52,706 bases of DNA from an uncultured Bacteroidia bacterium (GTDB lineage: Bacteria; Bacteroidota; Bacteroidia; JANWVE01). This document shows, piece by piece, positions 43,927-52,292 of the stretch. The stretch covers positions 1 through 52,706 of the forward strand of contig CALIZB010000089.1 of the NCBI GenBank assembly GCA_938028625.1, in the 5' to 3' direction. The position numbers and the translations under genes were made by a program. Numbering within the stretch: position 1 is the stretch's first letter; every line of letters starts with the position of its first letter. The notes beneath the pieces were generated by a model, which ran no database searches, was not told where the DNA came from, and was given only the letters and a program-made list of their open reading frames with translations.

Positions 43927-44769
43927 TTACTTTATATCACTTACGTTCAAAAATTCAAATATTTCTCTTAACAAGAAATGACTAATATCAAAAATCTTGT
44001 CTATTCCTTTAATGCTAAAAATAGGATTTATTCCTTGTATTACATTCGTACAAAATAAACTCTCTGCTTTCTTTACATCATTTATACTTAATGCTATCTC
44101 TTTTACCTTAAAATGTTTGAGAATTATTTTTCTCATAACCCCGTCCAAACAGCCAGAAGAGAGAGGAGAAGTATAGAGTTCATTATCTACAATATAAAAA
44201 ATATTGCTGTGTGTGGTTTCTGCAAGTTCCTGTCGTGTATTGAGTAAAATAGCATCTTGTAGATTGTTTTTTTGTGCATATATACCTGCGAGTATGTATG
44301 GTAAGCGGTTCAGCGTTTTGAGCGGAGATAACACAGAATACTGTAAAGCAACATCAGGATAAACAATAACCTCTTTCGCATGTAGTTCATAGGTATCAGG
44401 TAAGGTTTCTGCACAAAAAATAAAGGTTTTTACATCATTTGAAGTAGGTAGAACTGCTCCCGTTTCTTCTGCTCTGTATACCTGAATTTTAATTTTTACA
44501 TTATTTTTCACCTTGTTTCGTTCTACTAAATCCAAAATAAGGTTTTGTAACAAAGTTTTGTTATTCAAAATACCATCAGCAGGGTTAAGATGCAGTACTT
44601 GTATTCCTTTTTGCAAGCGTTCAAAATGAAAATCCCAATAGCATATTTTTTTGTTTTTCACTCGGAGCGTTTCAAAAATGCCATCTGCATAATTTACATT
44701 TCGGGATAGCACTGTGAATACAGGAGTATTCAAAGGAATATATTCGCCATTGTACCAAAAAACAGCCAT
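43927..44769 (-). CDS. Class IV aminotransferase (4-amino-4-deoxychorismate lyase / branched-chain aminotransferase type)
   Basis: 280 residues, the length of PabC/DAAT enzymes. The fold type IV PLP features are SRNVNYADGIFETLRV near 22, YWDFHFERL near 44, the PLP lysine in LKTLNRLPYILAGIYA, LAETTHSNIFYIVDNELYT near 190 and SGCLDGVMRKIIL near 210. The lysine context K-T-L-N is typical of PabC, which makes p-aminobenzoate for folate; D-amino-acid or branched-chain transaminase is not excluded. No pabA/B is adjacent. It begins 2 nt after the mscS stop codon and is translated from the same mRNA. Confidence 0.85.
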   Translation of the reverse strand: MAVFWYNGEYIPLNTPVFTVLSRNVNYADGIFETLRVKNKKICYWDFHFERLQKGIQVLHLNPADGILNNKTLLQNLILDLVERNKVKNNVKIKIQVYRAEETGAVLPTSNDVKTFIFCAETLPDTYELHAKEVIVYPDVALQYSVLSPLKTLNRLPYILAGIYAQKNNLQDAILLNTRQELAETTHSNIFYIVDNELYTSPLSSGCLDGVMRKIILKHFKVKEIALSINDVKKAESLFCTNVIQGINPIFSIKGIDKIFDISHFLLREIFEFLNVSDIK

Positions 44770-44771
44770 AA

Positions 44772-45890
44772 CTATACTCTCGGAATAGCAAATTTAGCTC
44801 CGTTACGCTGTACAATATCTGCTATTTTGAGTAAAATATCTTCATGGCTTATTGTTCCGTATGCATACTCTGTATTGATAAGATAGTAAATAACTTGCAT
44901 TTCAAAGCCAAATTGCCCAAAATCATGTAAATGAACATACATTTCAGTATCCAGACGCTCATCTTGTTTAAGCATTTCTAAAATCTGTTCTTTGATAGCT
45001 TTAATTTGTGCAGGAGTAGTGTCGTATTGTAAGCGAAGCGTATAAAATCCTCTTCTCTGAGTTCTTTTTGTGAAGTTAATCACTTCAACACTAGTTAAAG
45101 AACGATTGGGAACTATGGAAAGCGTTCTGTCTAATCCACGTATTTTAGTGCTTCTAAATCCAATTTGTTCTACAAAACCTTCACTAGTGCCATATTTTAC
45201 AAAATCGCCTACCTGAAAAGGTTTATCTAATATAATCACTAATGAACTGATAAAATTGCCTATGGTTTCCTGCGCTCCTAATGCAATCGCAATACCACCA
45301 ATTCCTACACCTGTAACAATATTTGATACATTAAGATGATATACATTCCCTAATAAAAAAATAATCATGAATGTATATATAACAACTTTACTGAATTGAT
45401 AGAGTAAAGGTACAATTTGGTCATCACTTCGGGACTCTGTTTTTTGTACATTAAATTGTATAATGTAGGTAATAGCTTTAATTACAGCAGATACTCCCCG
45501 AGCAATACTAATAACAAACAAAGTTTTAATGACATAACCTACTATTTCAAAAAAACCAATGTGCTGTTTATAGAATTTTTCACCTTTGGCATTCGTAAGC
45601 CATTCTCCACCTGCTTTCCATGCTTCGGGAATATCGTAAATATGATAGCATAACCACAAGCCCAGAAAGAAAATGAGATAATAAATAGGTCTGCGGGTAA
45701 TGCTGTCTATTTCTTCGTCATTAATTGCATAACCTTTTTTAGACAAATAGGACTCAAAAAGTTTTTTAATAGTGGTCGCAATAGGTCTGCGTAAAAACAA
45801 AGAAAGTAACAAAACTAAGCCAATTAAACAATAATTAGCAACTGTATTATCCCAATAGGTTTTTTGAAAAAAAGCAATAATCTGCTTCAT
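44772..45890 (-). CDS. Mechanosensitive ion channel, MscS family
   Basis: 372 residues. Four or five membrane helices come first (e.g. PIYYLIFFLGLWLCYHIY near 68). Then comes the pore helix and beta-domain core IVTGVGIGGIAIALGAQETIGNFISSLVIILDKPFQVGDFVKYGTSEGFVEQIGFRSTKIRGLDRTLSIVPNRSL, the most conserved MscS part. The cytoplasmic vestibule follows and ends in FAIPRV. It would act as a tension-gated safety valve. The ATG is 5 nt after a TACTTTTG element. It forms an operon with the aminotransferase downstream, an unrelated function. Confidence 0.93.
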   Translation of the reverse strand: MKQIIAFFQKTYWDNTVANYCLIGLVLLLSLFLRRPIATTIKKLFESYLSKKGYAINDEEIDSITRRPIYYLIFFLGLWLCYHIYDIPEAWKAGGEWLTNAKGEKFYKQHIGFFEIVGYVIKTLFVISIARGVSAVIKAITYIIQFNVQKTESRSDDQIVPLLYQFSKVVIYTFMIIFLLGNVYHLNVSNIVTGVGIGGIAIALGAQETIGNFISSLVIILDKPFQVGDFVKYGTSEGFVEQIGFRSTKIRGLDRTLSIVPNRSLTSVEVINFTKRTQRRGFYTLRLQYDTTPAQIKAIKEQILEMLKQDERLDTEMYVHLHDFGQFGFEMQVIYYLINTEYAYGTISHEDILLKIADIVQRNGAKFAIPRV

Positions 45891-45895
45891 ATTTG

Positions 45896-45903
45896 CAAAA
45901 GTA
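45896..45903 (-). promoter_or_regulatory. -7 promoter element (TACTTTTG) of the mscS operon
   Basis: Perfect TAnnTTTG, 5 nt before the ATG. Confidence 0.6.
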
Positions 45904-45938
45904 TGAAAAATTAGTGTGATTTAACGGTTAGAAACTTG

Positions 45939-45946
45939 TAATTTTG
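45939..45946 (+). promoter_or_regulatory. -7 promoter element (TAATTTTG) of the amidohydrolase gene
   Basis: Perfect TAnnTTTG, 5 nt before the ATG. Confidence 0.6.
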
Positions 45947-45951
45947 CACGT

Positions 45952-47139
45952 ATGCAAACCATTAGTGCGGATTATATCTATGTAGGTAACGGCGAAGTCC
46001 TTAAAAATTATGCTATTCAGTTTGATGAAAAAGGAGTAATTAAAGCCGTGTTAAGCCCAAAAGAATACGCAGAAAAAAATATACAACCCGTGCATTATCC
46101 AGGGGCGTTGTGTCCAGGTTTTATCAATGCACACTGTCATTTAGAACTTTCTCACCTTAAAGGAAAAATTCGCAAGCACTTGGGGGTCAATGCTTTTATA
46201 GACGCACTTATTCCTTTACAAAATTACGTACCTTCTGAACAAGAAATAGCACAGGCTATTGTTGATATGGCAAAACAAGGTATAGTAGCCGTAGGCGATA
46301 TCAGTAATACCAAACATACGTTTAGAATTAAGGAAAAACTCAGTCAAATTCATATTCATACTTTCATAGAGTCTTTTGGCTTACACCCTGATAAAGCACA
46401 GGAAAAGTTTTTTGAAGCCTTAACTTTGTTTCATGAACTTAAATCACAGCATAAAAGTCTTACGCCACACGCTCCATATTCTGTAAGCAAATCTTTACTT
46501 AAAGAACTTTTAGGTTATTCTTGCGAAGAACGTCATATTTTATCTTATCACCTGTTAGAAAGCGATACAGAACGACAACTGTTTGAAAAAAAACAAGGTA
46601 AAATGTATGAAAGGCTATTAGAATGGTTTGGCAACATGGATTTTTTTGAACCTGATACTCAAAATCCTGTTGATGAATGGATAGCCCATTTTCCTTTTGA
46701 CCCCGCTTTTCCGAAAAGTATGATGCACATTCTCTTCGTCCACAATACTTTCCTTAACGAAACAGAACTCAAAAAGCTCATGGAACACTTTGCAAAATCT
46801 TATTTTGTATTTTGTCCTAATGCCAATTTATACATAGAAAACCATCTTCCTGATGTAGATATGTTTATCAGAAACAAGGTAAAAATTTGTCTGGGTACAG
46901 ATAGTCTTGCCAGCAATGACCAGCTCAGCATTCTTGCAGAAATGCAGACTTTGTACAAACACTTTCCACATTTAGATTTGAATATGCTGATTTCATGGGC
47001 TACGCTCAATGGTGCAGAAGCCTTATACATTGATGATAAGTATGGAAGTATTGCAGTTAATAAACAACCAGGAATACTATGGTTAAAAAATACAACGACA
47101 CATTTAAATGAGAGTACATCAGTAAGCAGGATTATTTAA
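45952..47139 (+). CDS. Amidohydrolase superfamily deaminase-like enzyme
   Basis: 395 residues. Metal-ligand motifs of the chlorohydrolase/deaminase branch are present. The first is PGFINAHCHLELSHLKGKI near 56. LTPHAPYSVSKSLL near 173 and ILSYHLLESDTE near 193 carry further His/Glu ligands. The late Asp is in KICLGTDSLASNDQLSILAEM near 320. This pattern is close to S-adenosylhomocysteine / aminodeoxyfutalosine deaminases and to related Bacteroidota amidohydrolases. A role in the futalosine pathway for menaquinone is possible but no mqn gene is nearby. The end of the gene meets the convergent TonB receptor; the 66-nt gap shows a G+C-rich stretch with no clear terminator. Confidence 0.8.
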   Translation: MQTISADYIYVGNGEVLKNYAIQFDEKGVIKAVLSPKEYAEKNIQPVHYPGALCPGFINAHCHLELSHLKGKIRKHLGVNAFIDALIPLQNYVPSEQEIAQAIVDMAKQGIVAVGDISNTKHTFRIKEKLSQIHIHTFIESFGLHPDKAQEKFFEALTLFHELKSQHKSLTPHAPYSVSKSLLKELLGYSCEERHILSYHLLESDTERQLFEKKQGKMYERLLEWFGNMDFFEPDTQNPVDEWIAHFPFDPAFPKSMMHILFVHNTFLNETELKKLMEHFAKSYFVFCPNANLYIENHLPDVDMFIRNKVKICLGTDSLASNDQLSILAEMQTLYKHFPHLDLNMLISWATLNGAEALYIDDKYGSIAVNKQPGILWLKNTTTHLNESTSVSRII

Positions 47140-47205
47140 ATTGAGTGCTTCGGCATGGTCATTGAATAGGCGCAGCCATACCAAAATGACTGTGTTTAAC
47201 ATAAC

Positions 47206-49407
47206 TTACCACTTCCAGCGTACTCCTGCATAAATAATTCTACCTACAATAGGTGCATATATGATTGTACTATCAAAGTACATAGAATAAGGGTTTTCTG
47301 CACTTATGATAGGATTAGACTGACGCACATTAAGCAAGTTCTCTCCTCCCAAATATATCTCCCAATGTTTTTTAGAAATAAACTGTGCTTGTGCTAATAA
47401 AATAAAATAATTAGGTGAGTACTTTGGTCTTTGATAAAACACAGGATTAGATTGTGTATTAGGCAATCTTTGCCTGCCATGATATTGCAAAGTAGCATCA
47501 AATTGCCATTTTTCATTGTTTGTAAGATAAGACAGTGTAGCCAAACCTCTATGTTTAGACACAAAAGGTCTGTCCATAAGTCTGCTTTGCAAAGTGATTT
47601 TTACATCATAGTACTTGTAAGCCAATTTTGCAGTAAGATTCTTTACAAGTTCATATTCTAATTCAGTCTGCGTATAAAAAGAGTATGATTTGCCATTAAG
47701 ATTATAGAAAAAAATAGCTTGCGGACTTGCATCATAATCTTCTACTACTTGCTGTATGAATGAAGTATAAAAACCTTCTGCTGAAAGACGCCCTTTTCTA
47801 CCCAATAAAGTAAATTTTTGGTCTATAATACTACCAAAATTCCAACCTATCTCAGGCTTTAAATTTTCTTGCAATATCCAAACTCTGTTACTGGCTAAAC
47901 TGGCAAAATTTTCTGTAATGATATTAGCTATTCTTGTGCCTTTTCCTACTACGGTTCTCAATGTGGTAGAGGGTGTTATCGTCCATTTTGTATGTAAACG
48001 TGGTGTAAGTATCCAACCAAAGAGATTATGATAATCTGTTCTTAAACCTGTAAGAATAACGTGTTTTTCACGTATCTTCCAGGTATGTTCTGCCATAAGT
48101 CCTATTGTGTGTTCTAAACGAGAATATAAAAGATAAGCATTTGCTTCATAATTGTGTTCATAACGATATTGAGAAGAGAGTTTAAGAATATGATTTTTAT
48201 GGATAGGTTCTTCAAATATAGCTTGAAAATTAGCTAAATTCTGCATTCCTGAATAGGTGTATAGGCCAAACTTAGCCTTTTGCTGATGGTATATTCCTGA
48301 ATATAACAATCCTAATGAACGCCCTAATTTTTCATATATTTTGCCTGCTTTAATGAAATAATCTATTCTTTTATTGTAAATATCCACATGGTACATATCC
48401 CCGTGATGGTCATCTGTATGTATTTGCCCACTTTTGCGATACTCATAACCTCCGCGTACGCCTGCCCTGACTTCCCAACTTAAATTAGGTTTGTATACCC
48501 ATCTTTGCATGCCTGTAATTCGTTGGTTCATGCTCATATCCATAAAACCATCTTGATTTTGGTCTATATCTTTATTCATAGTACTGCCGTGTATAAGTGT
48601 CATAGCACTTAATTTTTTATACAGGGTATATTTTGCATTAGCATTGAGTTCACTTCGGGAAAGATGATTGATATATCCGTTAAGATAAAGTTTGTCTTCT
48701 GTAAATTCAGGGTCTTGAAAATTAAGGTTAAGTTGTCCTGTAATGCTTTCATATCCTTGCAAAACCGAACCTGTTCCTTTACTGATATGTATATTTTTTA
48801 CCCAAGTAGCAGGAATGTCCGCAAAGCCTGAAAACAAGTTTAATCCGCGTATAAGAGGTAAATTTTCTATGGTAGAGAGGGCATATTTACCTGATAGTCC
48901 TAGCATGTTAATTTGTCTTATTCCTGAAACTGCATCAGAAAAAGACGCATCTATGGAGGGATTGGTTTCAAAACTTTCAGATACATTACAACAAGCGGCA
49001 CGCCTGAATTCTTTTTCCGTAATAACTTCATTACGAACAGGTAAAGTGCCAATTAAAGTAGGGTCTTGTTTTTCAATAACAGTTATTTCCTTTAACTGAA
49101 CAGGTTTAAGGACTATATTCACTTTTTCAGGCAAGGGTTTTTTAGTAAATATCAAAGTATCCGCAAGGTATCCTGTTTGTGCGGTTATAATTCCCAAGGG
49201 AAATTCAGTATTTTCAGGTACAGAGAGATAAAATGCTCCCGTACTGTCTGTTTCAGTATGGTATTGTGTAGCCGAAGCTATCCATATTGTAGCATATTTT
49301 ACAGGGTTTTGATGTATGTCTTTTACTGTACCCTGCAATTTTTGTTGTGCATTTGTATATAGAGCGCACAAAATAAGGTTAAAAAATATAAAAATGTTTT
49401 TCTTCAT
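47206..49407 (-). CDS. TonB-dependent outer-membrane receptor, HYC_CC_PP-associated
   Basis: 733 residues. A signal peptide (ending LYTNAQ) is followed by a carboxypeptidase-regulatory-like domain, residues 22-105 (QGTVKDIHQNPVKYATIWIASA). The plug domain, about 115-230, has ITEKEFRRAACCNVSESFETNPSIDASFSDAVSGIRQINMLGLSGKYALSTIENLPLIRGL. The paired Cys at CCNVSESFE is a feature of this receptor subgroup. The rest is a beta-barrel with the loop DQNQDGFMDMSMNQRITGMQRW and a terminal strand YAGVRWKW. The ligand is not readable; the partner gene and Cys pair suggest a metal, inferred not shown. It is the second gene of an operon, 82 nt after the HYC_CC_PP gene. Confidence 0.88.
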   Translation of the reverse strand: MKKNIFIFFNLILCALYTNAQQKLQGTVKDIHQNPVKYATIWIASATQYHTETDSTGAFYLSVPENTEFPLGIITAQTGYLADTLIFTKKPLPEKVNIVLKPVQLKEITVIEKQDPTLIGTLPVRNEVITEKEFRRAACCNVSESFETNPSIDASFSDAVSGIRQINMLGLSGKYALSTIENLPLIRGLNLFSGFADIPATWVKNIHISKGTGSVLQGYESITGQLNLNFQDPEFTEDKLYLNGYINHLSRSELNANAKYTLYKKLSAMTLIHGSTMNKDIDQNQDGFMDMSMNQRITGMQRWVYKPNLSWEVRAGVRGGYEYRKSGQIHTDDHHGDMYHVDIYNKRIDYFIKAGKIYEKLGRSLGLLYSGIYHQQKAKFGLYTYSGMQNLANFQAIFEEPIHKNHILKLSSQYRYEHNYEANAYLLYSRLEHTIGLMAEHTWKIREKHVILTGLRTDYHNLFGWILTPRLHTKWTITPSTTLRTVVGKGTRIANIITENFASLASNRVWILQENLKPEIGWNFGSIIDQKFTLLGRKGRLSAEGFYTSFIQQVVEDYDASPQAIFFYNLNGKSYSFYTQTELEYELVKNLTAKLAYKYYDVKITLQSRLMDRPFVSKHRGLATLSYLTNNEKWQFDATLQYHGRQRLPNTQSNPVFYQRPKYSPNYFILLAQAQFISKKHWEIYLGGENLLNVRQSNPIISAENPYSMYFDSTIIYAPIVGRIIYAGVRWKW

Positions 49408-49489
49408 AGACTATGAATATGTTTTTACGTGAAAAAAAGTATAAAATGAGGTTAAGAACAAAAACAAGCCATCTGGAATTGTTCTATAT

Positions 49490-49981
49490 TCATAGTCTTA
49501 AAGGAAAGTACTCTATAAGCGGTACTTCCAATGAAGGAGATTTGGAGATAGTATTTTTTTTGTTGTTTTTACACACAGGAGCAGGTATGCCTGCTATGTA
49601 GCGGTGGAAGGTAGTTATGGTACAGGGAGCCTCTTTTTTGATATTTTTTGGTGCTTCTGCTATATACTTCTGATGATTTTGCTTAATCTGGTAAGTTAAT
49701 TTACAACAATCACTTGGAGCAAAATACTCACCATAGCAATTATTAGGTTCTTTTTTAGGAGAGTTTGATTTTTGTTTTTTATCTTGCTTTTTTTCGCAAC
49801 ATGATTTTTTAGCACTGCTGTCTTTTTTCTTATGCTTACAAGAGTCTTTGTAAAACAAAACGCTTGTTGTAGATGTATTTTTTGAAGCACAGAAGTGTAC
49901 AAACAAAGGAATACCTATATTGTACAGTATAAAAGTGCACAATAACAATGGTAATACCCATTTATGTTTTTTTGTTTGCAC
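49490..49981 (-). CDS. HYC_CC_PP-like small cysteine-rich protein
   Basis: 163 residues from a GTG start. A TAACTTTG element lies 5 nt before the GTG, the same spacing as in many genes here, and no ATG is better placed. One membrane helix or signal (WVLPLLLCTFILYNIGIPLFVHFC) comes first, and its end contains VHFC, which fits the H-x-C motif of the family. Next come Lys/Ser/Cys-rich stretches with the double-Cys sites SCC and DCC, and later a Pro-rich piece (IAGIPAPVCK). The Cys/His spacing fits soft-metal binding. The family is usually found beside TonB receptors in Bacteroidota, as here. Function is not established. Confidence 0.75.
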   Translation of the reverse strand: MQTKKHKWVLPLLLCTFILYNIGIPLFVHFCASKNTSTTSVLFYKDSCKHKKKDSSAKKSCCEKKQDKKQKSNSPKKEPNNCYGEYFAPSDCCKLTYQIKQNHQKYIAEAPKNIKKEAPCTITTFHRYIAGIPAPVCKNNKKNTISKSPSLEVPLIEYFPLRL

Positions 49982-49986
49982 TCGTG

Positions 49987-49994
49987 CAAAGTTA
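49987..49994 (-). promoter_or_regulatory. -7 promoter element (TAACTTTG) of the HYC_CC_PP/TonB operon
   Basis: Perfect TAnnTTTG, 5 nt before the GTG start. It supports that start. Confidence 0.6.
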
Positions 49995-50051
49995 AGTCAA
50001 ATAAAAATATAATCCAAGTATTTTTGAAAAAAATTGTTATGGTTCTTACTG

Positions 50052-50690
50052 TTATTGTAAAAACGGGTTAAATTGTTTTTCCTCTCCGATAGTAGTAGGT
50101 TCACCATGTCCGCTATACACTATGGTTTGGTCGGGTAGAGGAAGCAGTTTTTCAGTTATACTTTGTATAAGAGTATGGTAATTTCCACCAGGTAAATCAT
50201 ATCTGCCTATACTTCCTCTAAAAAGTACATCTCCGCTGATAATCTGTTGACTTTCTGCATGATAAAAACAAACACTACCTGCTGAATGTCCAGGTGTAAA
50301 TAAAATCTTTAAAGTTGTTTTGCTGAAAGTAATAGTATTTTTTTCATCAATAAATTTATCGGGAAAAGGAGAGCTAAAAGGTGGAAAGCCAAACATAGGT
50401 GCGTACATGGGTAATTTATACAAATTGTCCATTTCTTTCTCGTGTGCGTAAAAAGGAATTTTGAAGGTGTTTTTTACCCATTGATTTCCAAATACATGGT
50501 CAATATGGCAATGGGTATTGAGTAATAAAACAGGGTTCAATTGATTATTTTGAATAAAATCCATGAGGATATTCTGTTCATAGTAATTACTGCATCCTGG
50601 GTCAATGATAACACAATCTTTACTATAATTATCCGTGAGAATATAAGTATTTTCAGAAAACAAATTAAAAGTAAACTGATGTACGTTCAT
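50052..50690 (-). CDS. MBL fold metallohydrolase, glyoxalase II-like
   Basis: 212 residues. The metal motif is LLNTHCHIDHVFGNQWV (HxHxDH) near residue 57. Further ligands are in LFTPGHSAGSVCFYH, ISGDVLFRGSIGRYDLPGG and VYSGHGEPTTIGEE. The arrangement and size match the YcbL/glyoxalase II-like group of hydroxyacylglutathione hydrolases, which are small enzymes lacking the C-terminal helical domain of true GloB. Substrate specificity is unproven. A TAATTTTG element lies 4 nt before the ATG. No glyoxalase I is near. Confidence 0.87.
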   Translation of the reverse strand: MNVHQFTFNLFSENTYILTDNYSKDCVIIDPGCSNYYEQNILMDFIQNNQLNPVLLLNTHCHIDHVFGNQWVKNTFKIPFYAHEKEMDNLYKLPMYAPMFGFPPFSSPFPDKFIDEKNTITFSKTTLKILFTPGHSAGSVCFYHAESQQIISGDVLFRGSIGRYDLPGGNYHTLIQSITEKLLPLPDQTIVYSGHGEPTTIGEEKQFNPFLQ

Positions 50691-50694
50691 AACA

Positions 50695-50702
50695 CAAAAT
50701 TA
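50695..50702 (-). promoter_or_regulatory. -7 promoter element (TAATTTTG) of the second MBL-fold gene
   Basis: Perfect TAnnTTTG, 4 nt before the ATG. Confidence 0.6.
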
Positions 50703-50718
50703 TACAAAAAGGCATGAA

Positions 50719-51309
50719 TCAGGTTATTTTTTCAAATTTCCCGGTTTTAGAGAGTTTACAACATCTCATATACTCATGTTTGTTCTCTGTAATGGTAATA
50801 TCTTTGTAATCTATGAGTATATAACCATTTTTAATATAGCTTCTCTGGTATTCTGTATAGGAATTGGATTTAGGATTTACGTCATATTTGCTATGGACAA
50901 GAATTTTATCTGTCAATATCATTTTTTTGTTCATACAATACATATAGGTATAGGTGTATCCGGGTTCGCTTGGGTTCTGCTGAAAAAAACTCACTTTGAA
51001 CAACCAAAAATTCTGATACGCTAAATACCGCCAATGTGTTAGTACAGAAGTATTGGGTTCAATTTTAGTATTTGGAAACAGCATCTCAAAATCAGAAGAT
51101 AGCATATTTACCGCAGATACATCTAAATCAGAATTTAAGGTAGAAATAACAGGAATTTTTTCCAGGATAACCTTATTAGATTTTTGCAGTGATTTTTGTG
51201 TAGAACATGCTATTTGAGAAGTAGATAGTGAAAGTATTAGAAAAACAATCAAAAGTATTCCAGATACAACAGTATAAAGCAGTAAGTTTTTGCGCATTAT
51301 ATTTTTCAT
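50719..51309 (-). CDS. Membrane-anchored or lipoprotein-like protein, unknown function
   Basis: 196 residues. A hydrophobic helix near the N terminus (NLLLYTVVSGILLIVFLILSLS) is followed by QIACSTQKS. The Cys there may be a lipid site, although the spacing from the charged start is longer than usual. The rest is soluble with three Cys (YMYCMNKK, MRCCKLSK near the end). I do not recognise a family. Two close starts exist (51309 and 51297, MRKNLLLY). The gene lies upstream of the glyoxalase II-like gene but that gene has its own promoter. Confidence 0.6.
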   Translation of the reverse strand: MKNIMRKNLLLYTVVSGILLIVFLILSLSTSQIACSTQKSLQKSNKVILEKIPVISTLNSDLDVSAVNMLSSDFEMLFPNTKIEPNTSVLTHWRYLAYQNFWLFKVSFFQQNPSEPGYTYTYMYCMNKKMILTDKILVHSKYDVNPKSNSYTEYQRSYIKNGYILIDYKDITITENKHEYMRCCKLSKTGKFEKIT

Positions 51310-51431
51310 AGAAAATTATGCTAACAAATGTGTGGAAAAGTTTTGAAAACAAAGCATATCATTTTTGTGAAAGTGCTGTATTAGTATACAAACACTATTT
51401 TATATTTTACGGACTATATCTGTAAAAAACT

Positions 51432-51439
51432 TATTTTTG
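51432..51439 (+). promoter_or_regulatory. -7 promoter element (TATTTTTG) of the FkbM gene
   Basis: Perfect TAnnTTTG, 4 nt before the ATG. Confidence 0.6.
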
Positions 51440-51443
51440 CATC

Positions 51444-52289
51444 ATGGCATCGGTCAACTCTCCTTTCAGACGTTTTATTAAGCCAATTTTATTTAAATTA
51501 CTTGGCAAACGGCTGTACAAACATTTTCAATATCTTGGTAAGCTCAAAGACATCAAACAACGTCTTGTGGAAGAACCTGAGATTGAACTCCTTCCTTACT
51601 TTATCCATGAACAGGACGAAGTATTAGATATAGGTGCTAATTATGCTTACTATACAGAGAGAATGGCTAACCTTTGTAAGAAAGGCAAGGTATATGCGTT
51701 TGAACCAATTCCTTTTACAGCTGAAGTTGCCCAAAAAATTATAAGAAAGCTAAAATTAGAAAATGTTGTATTTTATCAGAAAGGTGTGAGCAATAAAACA
51801 GAAACTATACAGTTTAGCGTCCCTAAATTAGATTTTGGGGCTATCAGTGCAGGACAAGCGCATATTAGCACACGGAATAATGAACTTGTCAAAGACTCTG
51901 ATCTTCATATATCTGATAATTATGAAACTTTTGATTGCGAAGTAGTGGATATTGATACTTTTTTACTCCCTGCGCTTAAAAACCTTACTTTTGTAAAAAT
52001 AGACATAGAAGGGGCAGAATACTTTGCATTACAAGGCATGCGTCAAACCCTTTTACAGTTCAAGCCTATTATCCTCATAGAAATTGTGCCTATTTTTCTT
52101 AAAAGTTTTAACGTTTTTGTGCAAGAATTTCAAGATTATATTGAAAAAGAACTCGGATACATCATTTTTGAATACGATAAACCTAAACAAAAACTCCTTC
52201 AAATTACAGGAAAACCAGTTGAAAAAGAAAAAAACCATATTCTTATCCACACAGAAAAAGTAAAACATTTCTCTCATTTAATTGCATAA
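51444..52289 (+). CDS. FkbM family methyltransferase
   Basis: 281 residues. The SAM-binding motif is DEVLDIGANYAYYTERMANL near residue 60. KVYAFEPIPFTAEVAQKII follows, then the FkbM-typical VEVVDIDTF-like (CEVVDIDTFLLPALKNLTFVKIDIEGAEYFALQGMRQTL), where KIDIEGAE is diagnostic. FkbM enzymes O-methylate varied small molecules, sugars or lipids; the target is unknown. It likely shares a transcript with the incomplete gene that begins 3 nt after its stop. Length is normal for the family. Confidence 0.88.
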   Translation: MASVNSPFRRFIKPILFKLLGKRLYKHFQYLGKLKDIKQRLVEEPEIELLPYFIHEQDEVLDIGANYAYYTERMANLCKKGKVYAFEPIPFTAEVAQKIIRKLKLENVVFYQKGVSNKTETIQFSVPKLDFGAISAGQAHISTRNNELVKDSDLHISDNYETFDCEVVDIDTFLLPALKNLTFVKIDIEGAEYFALQGMRQTLLQFKPIILIEIVPIFLKSFNVFVQEFQDYIEKELGYIIFEYDKPKQKLLQITGKPVEKEKNHILIHTEKVKHFSHLIA

Positions 52290-52292
52290 CGT

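Noticed and set aside
47140-47205. G+C-rich 66-nt gap with GTCATT...AATGAC arms
   Set aside because: Arms are too short and distant for a terminator, and similarity to the 8699-8820 element is limited to a few bases.
16567-52251. Three perfect DnaA-box sequences (16567-16575, 31249-31257, 52243-52251)
   Set aside because: They are isolated, far apart and inside coding sequences; no cluster marks an origin.
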